DNA of 10,473 nt from CAZBRS01 sp964494475 (GCA_964494475.1 CAZBRS010000105.1:1-10473), one strand, 5' to 3'; positions 1-6,250 are shown, counted from the first letter of the stretch. A program made the numbers and translations. The notes: generated from the sequence alone by a model not told the origin.

Positions 1-161
1 AGCCCGCGCCGGCCTACGACGCGGCGCACCGCATCGACCACCTCTTCGTCGAGGGAGCCCCCTGGGCGTGCGGCCACTGGACGGTCGACCTGCACGTGTA
101 CGGCGACCGCGCGCTCTACCCGAGCGACCACCGCGCGATCAGCGCCGAGTGTACGTTCTGA
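1..161 (+). CDS. Endonuclease/exonuclease/phosphatase-fold protein, C-terminal fragment
   Basis: The last 52 codons of a plus-strand gene that enters from the left edge; the reading frame begins at base 3 and stops with TGA at 159-161. The fragment contains RIDHLFV followed about 25 residues later by LYPSDHRAI. In the exonuclease III / DNase I / phosphatase superfamily the final strand carries a Ser-Asp-His triad preceded by an R-I-D-h-h-h strand, and its His is catalytic. The fragment matches that C-terminal signature, so a metal-dependent phosphodiesterase or phosphomonoesterase is likely. The substrate (nucleic acid, lipid or sugar phosphate) cannot be told from the tail. The two cysteines are unassigned. 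The last 23 bases overlap the 3' end of the convergent lipoprotein gene. Confidence 0.7.
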   Translation, partial: PAPAYDAAHRIDHLFVEGAPWACGHWTVDLHVYGDRALYPSDHRAISAECTF

Positions 162-1215
162 CGGGAGCGCAGGGCGAGAAGCCGAGGTCGTAGTGGTAGA
201 TGGGAGCGTGCTGGCCCTCGCGAACGGTCAGGTAACCGGCGCCGTCGGGCTGGAAGGCGATGGCCTCGTGGGCGGGCTGCAGCACCACGGGCGCCGGCCA
301 GCCCCGGCCCGCGAAGGCGGCGTGCAGGGGCTGGCCCTCGGGCCGGGCCCACCAGAAGGCGCCGTTGTAGGTCAGGATGAGCACGGCGTCGCCCGCGGGC
401 GACACGTCGCCGCCGGTGGCCAGCACCATGCCGGGCAGGGCCTCGGACCCGAAGTCGAGGTCGGCCACGCGCTCCAGCACCAGCGGCTCCGGCCCGGCCG
501 CCTGCGCGAACGGGCTTGCCGCGCGGTACACGCCCGAGTGGCCGTCGGTCTTCTTGGTGACCAGGTAGACGTCGCCGCTCCGGGGGTCGACCAGCAGGGT
601 CTCGGCGTCGTGCGCGCTCTCGGGGTAGACGAAGGCCCGCACCTCGACGCCGTCGAGGTTCGCCTCGACCCACGGCTGCCCGGCGGACACCTCGGGCTCC
701 GGCACGCGCAGCACGCGCACGTGGTCGCGGTGGGCGCCGTTGTCGCCGATGTCGCCCACGTAGAGGTACGTGGCGTCGGCGGCCATGTCCTCCCAGTCGC
801 CGGCCGCTGCGCCGGTCAGGGCGTACGCTCCGAGCGCGCGACCTTCGCGGGTGAAGGCGTAGACCTCGGGCTCTCCCCCGGAATCGTTGTGGCCCCACCA
901 CACGTTCGCGCTGCGGCGACTGGCCGCCACGCCCGACGTCTCCATCATGACGTCGGCCTCCAGGGCCCCCACCTTCGTGCCCGGGCCGAACGTGGGGCAA
1001 AGGGGCTCCACGGTCTCCGCGGCCGCCTCGGGAGGCGCCGCGGTGTCGACGGCCGCTGGCGCGTCGCCGGGCGAGTCGGCCGTGGCCTCGACGGCGTCTG
1101 ACGCGGTCGGCGCGTCGTCGTCGGCGGTGCCCGCCGTGCAGCCGAGCAGCACGAGCAGCGCCACCGCGAGCGGGATCCCCGCGAGGTGCTCGAGCGAGCG
1201 GTCGAGAGTCGTCAT
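139..1215 (-). CDS. Lipoprotein with acidic linker and propeller-like domain, function unknown
   Basis: A 358-residue protein read leftwards from ATG at 1213-1215 to TGA at 139-141. Residues 1-26 form a lipoprotein signal with an LLGC lipobox (predicted lipidated Cys26). Residues about 27-70 are an Ala/Asp/Glu/Thr-rich tether, as in many outer-membrane lipoproteins of myxobacteria-like bacteria. The rest is beta-rich with recurring acidic motifs: WWGHNDSGG, GDWEDMA, YVGDIGDN, HDAETLLVDP and GDVYLVTKK. This pattern resembles uncharacterised propeller-like secreted proteins; no catalytic residues were identified. The open frame runs upstream to about 2469, but that extension is antisense to the peroxiredoxin and modA genes, so the start just before the signal peptide is chosen. 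Probably an exported cell-envelope protein. Confidence 0.8.
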   Translation of the reverse strand: MTTLDRSLEHLAGIPLAVALLVLLGCTAGTADDDAPTASDAVEATADSPGDAPAAVDTAAPPEAAAETVEPLCPTFGPGTKVGALEADVMMETSGVAASRRSANVWWGHNDSGGEPEVYAFTREGRALGAYALTGAAAGDWEDMAADATYLYVGDIGDNGAHRDHVRVLRVPEPEVSAGQPWVEANLDGVEVRAFVYPESAHDAETLLVDPRSGDVYLVTKKTDGHSGVYRAASPFAQAAGPEPLVLERVADLDFGSEALPGMVLATGGDVSPAGDAVLILTYNGAFWWARPEGQPLHAAFAGRGWPAPVVLQPAHEAIAFQPDGAGYLTVREGQHAPIYHYDLGFSPCAPVRTYTRR

Positions 1216-1310
1216 GGGCGCCCCCGGGTCGTGTTGCGGACGGCAGCGTAGCGCGGTCGCGGTCGTGGGTACAGCGGCAAGCGGTCGTCTCTCCCCGTCG
1301 GGTCCCGATG

Positions 1311-1324
1311 GTGAACATTCGTTC
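1311..1324. promoter_or_regulatory. Inverted repeat GAAC-N4-GTTC, possible operator
   Basis: Bases 1313-1324 read GAAC ATTC GTTC, a perfect 4-4-4 inverted repeat in a locally AT-richer stretch between the divergent lipoprotein and peroxiredoxin genes. GAAC-N4-GTTC is the core of the LexA box known from Gram-positive bacteria. A short repeat of this kind also arises by chance, so the identity of any bound regulator is open. It lies about 33 bases upstream of the candidate -10 element of the peroxiredoxin gene. Confidence 0.25.
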
Positions 1325-1334
1325 AATTTGGGGC

Positions 1335-1362
1335 TTCCCGTACGCGAGCGCCGTGCTATCGT
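1335..1362 (+). promoter_or_regulatory. Candidate promoter of the peroxiredoxin gene
   Basis: TATCGT at 1357-1362 matches four of six bases of a sigma-70 -10 element and is preceded by TG at 1354-1355, giving an extended -10 form (TGC-TATCGT). The -35 region is weak (TTCCCG at 1335-1340, 16-base spacer). Transcription from here would give a leader of about 28 bases before the ATG at 1396. Motif inspection only. Confidence 0.3.
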
Positions 1363-1384
1363 GGGGGCGTCAGAAAAACTTGCC

Positions 1385-1391
1385 AAGGAGG
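1385..1391 (+). promoter_or_regulatory. Strong ribosome binding site of the peroxiredoxin gene
   Basis: AAGGAGG ends four bases before the ATG at 1396 and supports the upstream start. A second AAGGAGG at 1501-1507 lies five bases before an in-frame ATG at 1513, which would give a product 39 residues shorter. The second site also encodes part of a Lys-Lys-Glu-Ala-Ser stretch, so it may be there for protein reasons. Confidence 0.6.
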
Positions 1392-1395
1392 AGCC

Positions 1396-2115
1396 ATGGC
1401 CGAGGAACAGCTCGGGTGCGCGCGTCCGACGGCGCCGCCGGCGCCGGGGCCCGGAGCGGGTCCGACGAACGGGCCGGAGGCGGGAGCGAAACCACCGAAG
1501 AAGGAGGCGAGCATGGTGCGTGCTGGCATGAAGGCGCCCGAGTTCGAGGCGCCGGCCTTCCACGAGGGGGGCTTCAAGAAGGTCAAGCTGTCCGACTACG
1601 CCGGGAAGTGGGTGGTGCTCTGCTTCTATCCCGGTGACTTCACCTTTGTTTGACCCACCGAAATCTCGGCGGTCGCCGAGCAGTACGGTGAGTTCAAGCG
1701 CCTCGGCGTCGACGTGCTCTCCGTGAGCGTCGACAGTCAGTACGTGCACAAGATCTGGAACGAAGAAGAGCTGTCGAAGATGGTCGACGGCGGCATCCCG
1801 TTCGCCATGGTCGCGGACGGCGGGGGCCGCATCGGCACGATGTACGGGGTCTACGACGAGGCCGCCGGGGTCAACCTCCGCGGCCGCTTCATCATCGATC
1901 CCGACGGCGTGATCCAGGCCATGGAGGTGCTGACGCCCCCCGTGGGCCGGCGCGCGGCCGAGACCCTTCGCCAGATCCAGGCCTACCAGCACGTGCGCAG
2001 CACGCAGGGCAAGGAGGTCTGCCCGGCCGACTGGGAGCCCGGCATGCCCACGCTCAAGCCGCGCCCGGGCCTGGTCGGCAAGGTCTGGAAGGAGTGGAGC
2101 CCCAAGAAGAAGTGA
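1396..2115 (+). CDS. Selenocysteine-containing AhpC/Prx1-type peroxiredoxin (in-frame TGA at 1651-1653 read as Sec)
   Basis: Thiol peroxidase reducing H2O2 and organic hydroperoxides, probably cytosolic. With TGA decoded as selenocysteine the product is 239 residues. The active-site motif of this family is PxxxTxxC; here it reads FYPGDFTFV-U-PTEI with Pro79, Thr83 and Sec86 exactly where the peroxidatic Cys belongs. The frame continues without interruption after the TGA through the conserved Arg162 (NLRGRFIIDP) and the resolving-Cys region GKEVCPADW (Cys209), so this is a full-length 2-Cys-type enzyme with Sec in place of the first Cys. Residues 1-39 are a Pro/Ala/Gly-rich extension with Cys8. 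Conventional annotation would give an 85-residue stub and a detached 133-residue fragment. A hairpin with a GGTC loop follows the TGA. A nonsense mutation or sequencing error is the alternative. PrxU-type selenoperoxiredoxins are known, for example from Eubacterium acidaminophilum. Confidence 0.88.
1651..1692 (+). promoter_or_regulatory. Putative bacterial SECIS element within the peroxiredoxin coding region
   Basis: Directly after the TGA (1651-1653) the RNA can fold into a two-part stem-loop. The lower stem pairs CACCG (1656-1660) with CGGTG (1686-1690). An internal loop of AAAT / CAGTA follows. The upper stem pairs CTCGGC (1665-1670) with GCCGAG (1675-1680) and is capped by GGTC (1671-1674). 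All 11 pairs are Watson-Crick. In bacterial SECIS elements such as that of E. coli fdhF, SelB recognises a short apical loop containing GGUC at a similar distance downstream of the UGA; here the loop begins 17 bases after it. No bulged U like that of fdhF is evident in the upper stem. Confidence 0.75.
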
Positions 2116-2122
2116 TCGCGTG

Positions 2123-2150
2123 TTTGCCCCGATCGTCCGAATGGTAGTAT
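2123..2150 (+). promoter_or_regulatory. Candidate promoter of the modABC operon
   Basis: TTTGCC (2123-2128) and TAGTAT (2145-2150), separated by 16 bases, form a plausible weak -35/-10 pair in the short gap after the peroxiredoxin gene. An ATG at 2149 that could extend modA upstream overlaps this -10 element, which favours the GTG start at 2191. Read-through from the peroxiredoxin gene is equally possible, since no terminator is seen between them. No ModE-type operator was recognised. Confidence 0.3.
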
Positions 2151-2190
2151 GACGTGGTCGCCAACCGGCGTACGACCCGCGAGGACGAAC

Positions 2191-2970
2191 GTGAGGCATC
2201 TCTCCCTCCCCCTCCTGCTGCTCATCCTTGCCCTCCGGTGGACCGGCCAGGCGTCGGCCGCCGAGCACGAGTTGCTGGTCTCGGCGGCCATGAGCCTGAA
2301 GGAGGCCCTGACCGAGGCGGGGGTCGCCTTCGAGCGCGCCCAGCCCACCGTGAAGGTCTCGTTCAACTTCGGCGCGTCGGGTCCGCTCCGGGCCCAGATC
2401 GCGAACGGCGCGCCGGTCGACGTGTTCGTGTCGGCCTCGGCCGACGACGTGGCGGCCCTCGAGGGGCACGGGCTGCTGCTGGCCGGCACGCGCGTCGACG
2501 TGGCCCGCAACACGCTGGTGCTCGTGCGTCCCCGCAGCGGCGGGGCGTTCGCGCTCGCCGCGTTGGCCGACCTGTCCCGGCCCGAGGTCGGGCGCGTCGC
2601 GATCGGCAACCCCGCCTCCGTTCCGGCGGGCCGCTACGCGCGCGAAACGCTGGCGGCGTCAGGCCTCGACCGGGCGCTCGCGGGCAAGCTCATCCTGGCC
2701 GAGAACGTGCGGCAGGTGCTCGACTACGTGGCGCGCGGCGAGGTCGACGCGGGCTTCGTGTACCGCACCGACGTACGCACGGAGCCGCGCGTGCTGGTCG
2801 TGGCCGAGATCGCGGAGGGCAGTCACGCCCCCATCGTCTATCCGGCGGCCGTGGTCGCCGCCTCGCGGAGCGTGAGCGCGGCCCGGGCCTTCGTCCTCTT
2901 CCTCCGCTCGTCCGAAGCCCGGGCCCTGTTCGAGAGGCATGGCTTCGGGGCGCCGCCTGCGGTACCGTGA
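2191..2970 (+). CDS. modA: Molybdate ABC transporter, periplasmic substrate-binding protein ModA
   Basis: Periplasmic molybdate (possibly tungstate) receptor that delivers the oxyanion to ModBC. From GTG at 2191 the product is 259 residues with a Sec-type signal peptide (hydrophobic LPLLLLILAL, cleavage predicted after ASA at residue 23). The mature part opens with LLVSAAMSLKEAL, followed by FNFGASGPLRAQI, GAPVDVFVSAS, GNPASVPAGRYARE and AGFVYRTD. These are the ligand-contacting and hinge segments typical of the ModA family, with the Ser of VSAA and of FGASG expected to contact the anion. The GTG has a GAGGA ribosome site at 2181-2185 and places the signal peptide correctly. An ATG at 2149 lacks a good ribosome site and would add 14 residues before the signal. 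The stop lies five bases before the modB ATG. Confidence 0.9.
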   Translation: MRHLSLPLLLLILALRWTGQASAAEHELLVSAAMSLKEALTEAGVAFERAQPTVKVSFNFGASGPLRAQIANGAPVDVFVSASADDVAALEGHGLLLAGTRVDVARNTLVLVRPRSGGAFALAALADLSRPEVGRVAIGNPASVPAGRYARETLAASGLDRALAGKLILAENVRQVLDYVARGEVDAGFVYRTDVRTEPRVLVVAEIAEGSHAPIVYPAAVVAASRSVSAARAFVLFLRSSEARALFERHGFGAPPAVP

Positions 2971-2975
2971 GCGCC

Positions 2976-3641
2976 ATGGACGACGCGAGCCTCTTCTCCT
3001 TCCGCCTCTCGCTGCAGGTCGCGCTGCTCGCCACGCTGCTCGTGGCGGTGCTCGGCACGGCCACCGCGTACCTGCTGGCCACGCGGCGCTTTCGGGGGCG
3101 GACGGCGGTCGAGGTGCTGGTCACGCTGCCGCTGGTGCTGCCCCCCACGGTGACCGGCTACTACCTGGTGGTGCTCTTCGGGCGGCACGGCTGGCTGGGC
3201 GGGCCCATCGAGGCCCTCACCGGCGGCAGCCTGATGTTCACGTGGGGCGCGGCGGTGCTGGCCTCGGCCGTCGTGGCGTTCCCGCTCATGGTGCGCACGG
3301 CCCAGGCCGCCATCGAGTCGGTCGATCGCTCCATGATCGACACGGCCTACACCCTCGGCTACTCCGAGATCGAGACGGCCCGGCGCGTGGTGCTGCCCCT
3401 GGCCCGGCGCGGCCTGCTCGCGGGCGTGTCGCTGGCCTTCGCGCGTGCCATCGGCGAGTTCGGCGCCACGCTCATGCTGGCCGGCAACATCCCGGGGCGC
3501 ACCGACACCATGCCCCTGGCCATCTACGGCGCCGCCGCCAGCGGCGACTGGGGTCGCGCCCACGGGCTGGTCCTGGTGCTCACCCTGGGCTCGGCGGCGC
3601 TCCTGTACGCCGCCCACAAGCTGGGGCGCGTGACATGGTGA
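2976..3641 (+). CDS. modB: Molybdate ABC transporter permease ModB
   Basis: Inner-membrane channel subunit, 221 residues, usual length for ModB. Several hydrophobic segments are evident, including LSLQVALLATLLVAVLGTA near the N-terminus, a second around TLPLVLPPTVTGYYLVVLF and a final LVLVLTLGSAALLYA. The cytoplasmic EAA-type loop that docks onto the ATPase is present as YTLGYSEIETARRVVLPLA, followed by the conserved AFARAIGEFGATLMLAGNIPG segment. The ATG at 2976 is chosen; an in-frame GTG at 2967 overlaps the modA stop as GTGA and would add three residues with direct translational coupling. The 3' end overlaps modC by seven bases. Confidence 0.93.
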   Translation: MDDASLFSFRLSLQVALLATLLVAVLGTATAYLLATRRFRGRTAVEVLVTLPLVLPPTVTGYYLVVLFGRHGWLGGPIEALTGGSLMFTWGAAVLASAVVAFPLMVRTAQAAIESVDRSMIDTAYTLGYSEIETARRVVLPLARRGLLAGVSLAFARAIGEFGATLMLAGNIPGRTDTMPLAIYGAAASGDWGRAHGLVLVLTLGSAALLYAAHKLGRVTW

Positions 3642-4396
3642 CCCCGCGCCTGTCGGCCCGCCTCGTCAAGCGCTTCAAGGGCTTCGACCTCGACGTGGCC
3701 TTCGACCTGGGGCCCGGTATCACGGTGCTCTTCGGGCCGTCGGGCTCGGGCAAGTCGCTCACGCTCCGCATGCTGGCGGGCCTGCTGCCCCCCGACGCGG
3801 GCCGCGTGGCCCTCGACGGTCGTGAGCTCTTCGACGACGCGGCGCCCCGGCGGGCCGTGCCGCCCCAAGAGCGCCACCTGGGCGTGGTGTTCCAGAACCA
3901 CTCGCTCTTCCCCCACCTGACCGTGCGCGAGAACATCGCCTTCGGAGCCCGCGGCCTGGCGCGCCCCGAGCTCGACGCGCGCGTGGCCGGGCTGGTCACG
4001 CAGTTTCGCCTCGAGGGCCTCGAGCACCGCTCGCCCGCGCAGATCTCGGGCGGCCAGCAGCAGCGCGTGGCCCTGGCGCGCGCCATCGCGGGGCGGCCGC
4101 AGGCGTTGCTCCTCGACGAGCCCTTCTCGGCGCTCGATCACCCCACGCGCGTGCTCCTGCGCCAGTGCCTGCGCGAGGTCATGCACCACCTCGACGTGCC
4201 GGTCCTGCTCGTGACCCACGACCTCGACGAGGCCTGCGCCATGGGCGACGACATGCTGGTCTTCGTCGGCGGGCGCGTGGTCCAGCGCGGCCGCCCCCGC
4301 GAGATCGCCCTGCAGCCCGCCGACGCGGTGGTGGCCGCGCTCCTGCACCGGGCGCCGGTGGTTTCGTGCTCCGCCGATGGCGCTCCGCCGGCGTGA
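3635..4396 (+). CDS. modC: Molybdate ABC transporter ATP-binding protein ModC, short form without TOBE/Mop domain
   Basis: ATPase subunit energising ModB, 253 residues. All ABC motifs are intact: Walker A GPSGSGKS (residues 34-41), Q-loop VVFQNHSLFPHLTV, signature SGGQQQR, Walker B LLLDEPFSALD and the switch His in LLVTHDLDEA. E. coli-type ModC proteins are about 350 residues with a C-terminal oxyanion-binding TOBE/Mop domain; this one ends shortly after the nucleotide-binding domain, so that regulatory domain is absent. Assignment to molybdate rests on the modA and modB neighbours, as the ATPase alone could belong to other importers. The start overlaps the end of modB by seven bases (ATGGTGA); GTG at 3638 is an equally possible start. 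Confidence 0.9.
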   Translation: MVTPRLSARLVKRFKGFDLDVAFDLGPGITVLFGPSGSGKSLTLRMLAGLLPPDAGRVALDGRELFDDAAPRRAVPPQERHLGVVFQNHSLFPHLTVRENIAFGARGLARPELDARVAGLVTQFRLEGLEHRSPAQISGGQQQRVALARAIAGRPQALLLDEPFSALDHPTRVLLRQCLREVMHHLDVPVLLVTHDLDEACAMGDDMLVFVGGRVVQRGRPREIALQPADAVVAALLHRAPVVSCSADGAPPA

Positions 4397-4433
4397 CTTT
4401 CGAACCGAACCGCGGTAGCGTCATCGTAACGAT
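4393..4433 (+). promoter_or_regulatory. Candidate promoter of the Cys-rich lipoprotein gene, with a small palindrome
   Basis: GTGACT (4393-4398) and TAGCGT (4416-4421) are separated by 17 bases, a reasonable -35/-10 pair; the -35 element includes the modC stop codon. A perfect inverted repeat ATCGT-A-ACGAT at 4423-4433 would sit at or near the transcription start and could be an operator. The leader before ATG 4453 would be about 25 bases. The distinct function of the downstream gene makes a separate promoter sensible. Confidence 0.35.
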
Positions 4434-4452
4434 CCATCCGGGGGGGTGAGCC

Positions 4453-6222
4453 ATGAGGCGGTCATTCGGGCTGGCCCGCGCGCTGGCGCTGGGCCTGCTG
4501 GTCGTGGCGTGCGCCGACGAGGGCAAGCGGAACACGCGCGCTTGCGACACCGACGCGGACTGCGACGGTGGCGTGTGCTTCGACGCCCGGTGCTTCGCCG
4601 TCTGCGAAGACGGCGACGACTGCGTGGCGAGCGAGCTGTGCGTGCGCGAGGTGGACGCCGACGGCCTGCCCGCGCAGGTGTGCGTATCGGCGGCGGAGTA
4701 TGCCGGGTGCACCTCGAGCGTCGACTGTGACCACGTGGTGTTAGGCCCCTGCGAGGCGGTCACGTGCGACGGGGCGTCGGTCTGCGCGGTGGCGGGCGCC
4801 GTCGAGGGGTTCGCGTGCACCACCGCCGCCGGGGCCGCGGGCGCGTGCCGGGCCGGTCTCTGCGAGCCCGCCGCGGCCTGCGTGGCCGAGCCCGGCGGCG
4901 AGGTCTGCGACGGGCGCGACAACGACTGCGACCTGCAGACCGACGAGGTCGACGCGCCCCTTTGCTCCGCCGGCCTCGGGTGCTACGACGGCGCGTGTCG
5001 GGAGTGCTGGGACGGCAACGACGTCGATTGGGATGGCTGCCGCGAAGGCCAGCGCGTCGAGCGGAGCGTGCCGACGGACCTCGCCGAGGGCGCGGCGCGC
5101 CCCGCGGTGGCGGGGTCGCCGGACGGCGGGTACGTGGTGGCCTGGCACTCGCCCGGGCCCGACGGCGACCTGCAGCGCGTCCGCGCGCGCACGTTCGGGC
5201 CCGACGGGGTCGGCGGCGCCGTGTGGGCCGTCAACGCCGAGAGTGACGTGTTCGCCCTCGACGTGGCGTTGGCCCCGGGCGGCACCGCCGACCTGGTGGC
5301 GCTGTGGGACGCGTCGCTGGGGGCCGAGACGCTACGCGCGCGCCTGTTCGCCGGTGACGGGACGCCCGCGGCCGCCGAGTTCGCCGCGCTCGACGAGGCG
5401 GCGGTCAGCTACGCGGTGCTCGACAGCGCCCTGGCCGGGCGCGCGGGCCAGGGCTTCGTGCTGGCCTGGACGGGCTGGGACGGTGGATCGCCCATGTCCT
5501 CGGGCCTGTCGTTCGCGCGCTTCGCTGCGGACGGCACCGCCGAGGGCGGGGTCGTGGTCGCCTCGGCCGACGAGGGCGTGGCCTATACCAGCCCGCGCCT
5601 CGCGATGCAGGCCGACGGGGCCTTCTGGCTGGCGTGCCAGGAGTACACCCTCAGCGCGTGGTCGAGGCTGGCCGTCTCGCGCTTCTCGGCCACGGGTGAG
5701 CGCACCCTGGGGCCCGTGGCGTTCGCCCAGGTGCCGAGCAGCGCCGGCCCCCAGCAGAACCCCGACGTGGCGCTCGCGGCCGACGGCGGCGTGCTGGTGG
5801 TGCACGACGTCACGGGCCACGGGGCCATCGAGGCGCAGCGCCTCGACGCCGCGGGCCAGGCCCAGGGCGTCCCCCTGACCGTCGAGACGGCCGGCGCCGA
5901 CGTGACCGTCGAGCGCCCGCACCTGGTGTCCCTCGGCGCCGACCGCCTGCTGGCGGTCTGGAAGCGCGCGGGGCCCGCCGACGCCGGGGGCATCGGGGCG
6001 CGCGTGCTCACCACGGCCGGCGAGGCCGCGGGCGACGTGCTCGAGCTCACCGGGGGCCTGGCCGGCTTCTACGGCGAGCCGCGCGCGGCCTCGCTCGCGA
6101 CCGGCGGTGCCGCGGTGGCGTGGGAGCACTGCCCGCCGGGCGAAGACGCCGTGCCCAGCTACGACGGTCAGGGCTGTTCGCTGATGACCCTGCGCCTCGA
6201 CGCGGCGGGCAACAGGTTCTGA
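4453..6222 (+). CDS. Cys-rich MopE-like lipoprotein with seven C-terminal propeller-like repeats
   Basis: A 589-residue exported protein of unknown function. Residues 1-20 form a lipoprotein signal with lipobox VVAC (Cys20). Residues about 30-205 are rich in Cys in CxxDxDCxxGxC-like spacing. They include DGRDNDCDLQTDE (from residue 153), which matches the calcium-binding-like motif of the MopE/PF11617 group common in Myxococcota surface proteins. A WDGNDVDWDGC stretch follows near residue 195. Residues about 215-589 contain seven repeats of about 50 residues, each with a core like 'DGGyvvAW...v.AR.f..DG': examples are GGYVVAWHS, QGFVLAWTG, RLLAVWKRA and GGAAVAWEH. This suggests a seven-bladed beta-propeller. 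Disulfide-stabilised, outer-membrane or surface location is inferred. The start is supported by GGTGAG just upstream and by the signal peptide. Confidence 0.85.
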   Translation: MRRSFGLARALALGLLVVACADEGKRNTRACDTDADCDGGVCFDARCFAVCEDGDDCVASELCVREVDADGLPAQVCVSAAEYAGCTSSVDCDHVVLGPCEAVTCDGASVCAVAGAVEGFACTTAAGAAGACRAGLCEPAAACVAEPGGEVCDGRDNDCDLQTDEVDAPLCSAGLGCYDGACRECWDGNDVDWDGCREGQRVERSVPTDLAEGAARPAVAGSPDGGYVVAWHSPGPDGDLQRVRARTFGPDGVGGAVWAVNAESDVFALDVALAPGGTADLVALWDASLGAETLRARLFAGDGTPAAAEFAALDEAAVSYAVLDSALAGRAGQGFVLAWTGWDGGSPMSSGLSFARFAADGTAEGGVVVASADEGVAYTSPRLAMQADGAFWLACQEYTLSAWSRLAVSRFSATGERTLGPVAFAQVPSSAGPQQNPDVALAADGGVLVVHDVTGHGAIEAQRLDAAGQAQGVPLTVETAGADVTVERPHLVSLGADRLLAVWKRAGPADAGGIGARVLTTAGEAAGDVLELTGGLAGFYGEPRAASLATGGAAVAWEHCPPGEDAVPSYDGQGCSLMTLRLDAAGNRF

Positions 6223-6250
6223 CGAACGCGATCCGCCCACTTCGGGTGTA

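Noticed and set aside
1651..1653. TGA as a genuine stop making the peroxiredoxin a pseudogene
   Set aside because: The codon sits exactly at the catalytic Cys, the downstream frame is intact and conserved, and a GGTC-loop hairpin follows. Not excluded until read support and Sec machinery are checked.
1714..2115. Separate 133-residue gene starting MLSVSVDSQ
   Set aside because: It is only the C-terminal two thirds of the peroxiredoxin, lacks the active site, and has no ribosome site at its ATG.
2149..2190. Upstream ATG start of modA
   Set aside because: No ribosome site, overlap with a candidate -10 element, and it adds a non-signal extension before the signal peptide. GTG 2191 fits better.
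1216..2469. Minus-strand open frame continuing upstream of the lipoprotein start
   Set aside because: It is antisense to the peroxiredoxin and modA, has no family features, and would put the lipoprotein signal peptide in mid-protein. In GC-rich DNA, long antisense frames are common.
2838..3617. Long minus-strand frame opposite modB
   Set aside because: Low-complexity Arg/Gly/Glu/His composition, no motifs; a shadow of the GC-rich modB codons.
4462..4922. Minus-strand frames opposite the Cys-rich lipoprotein start, some Ser/Thr/Pro-rich
   Set aside because: Composition mirrors the coding strand; no ribosome site or recognisable domain.
6223..6250. Possible terminator after the Cys-rich lipoprotein gene (CCCACTTCGGGTG)
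   Set aside because: The potential stem is only three to four pairs and has no T-run, so it does not meet the pattern of an intrinsic terminator.
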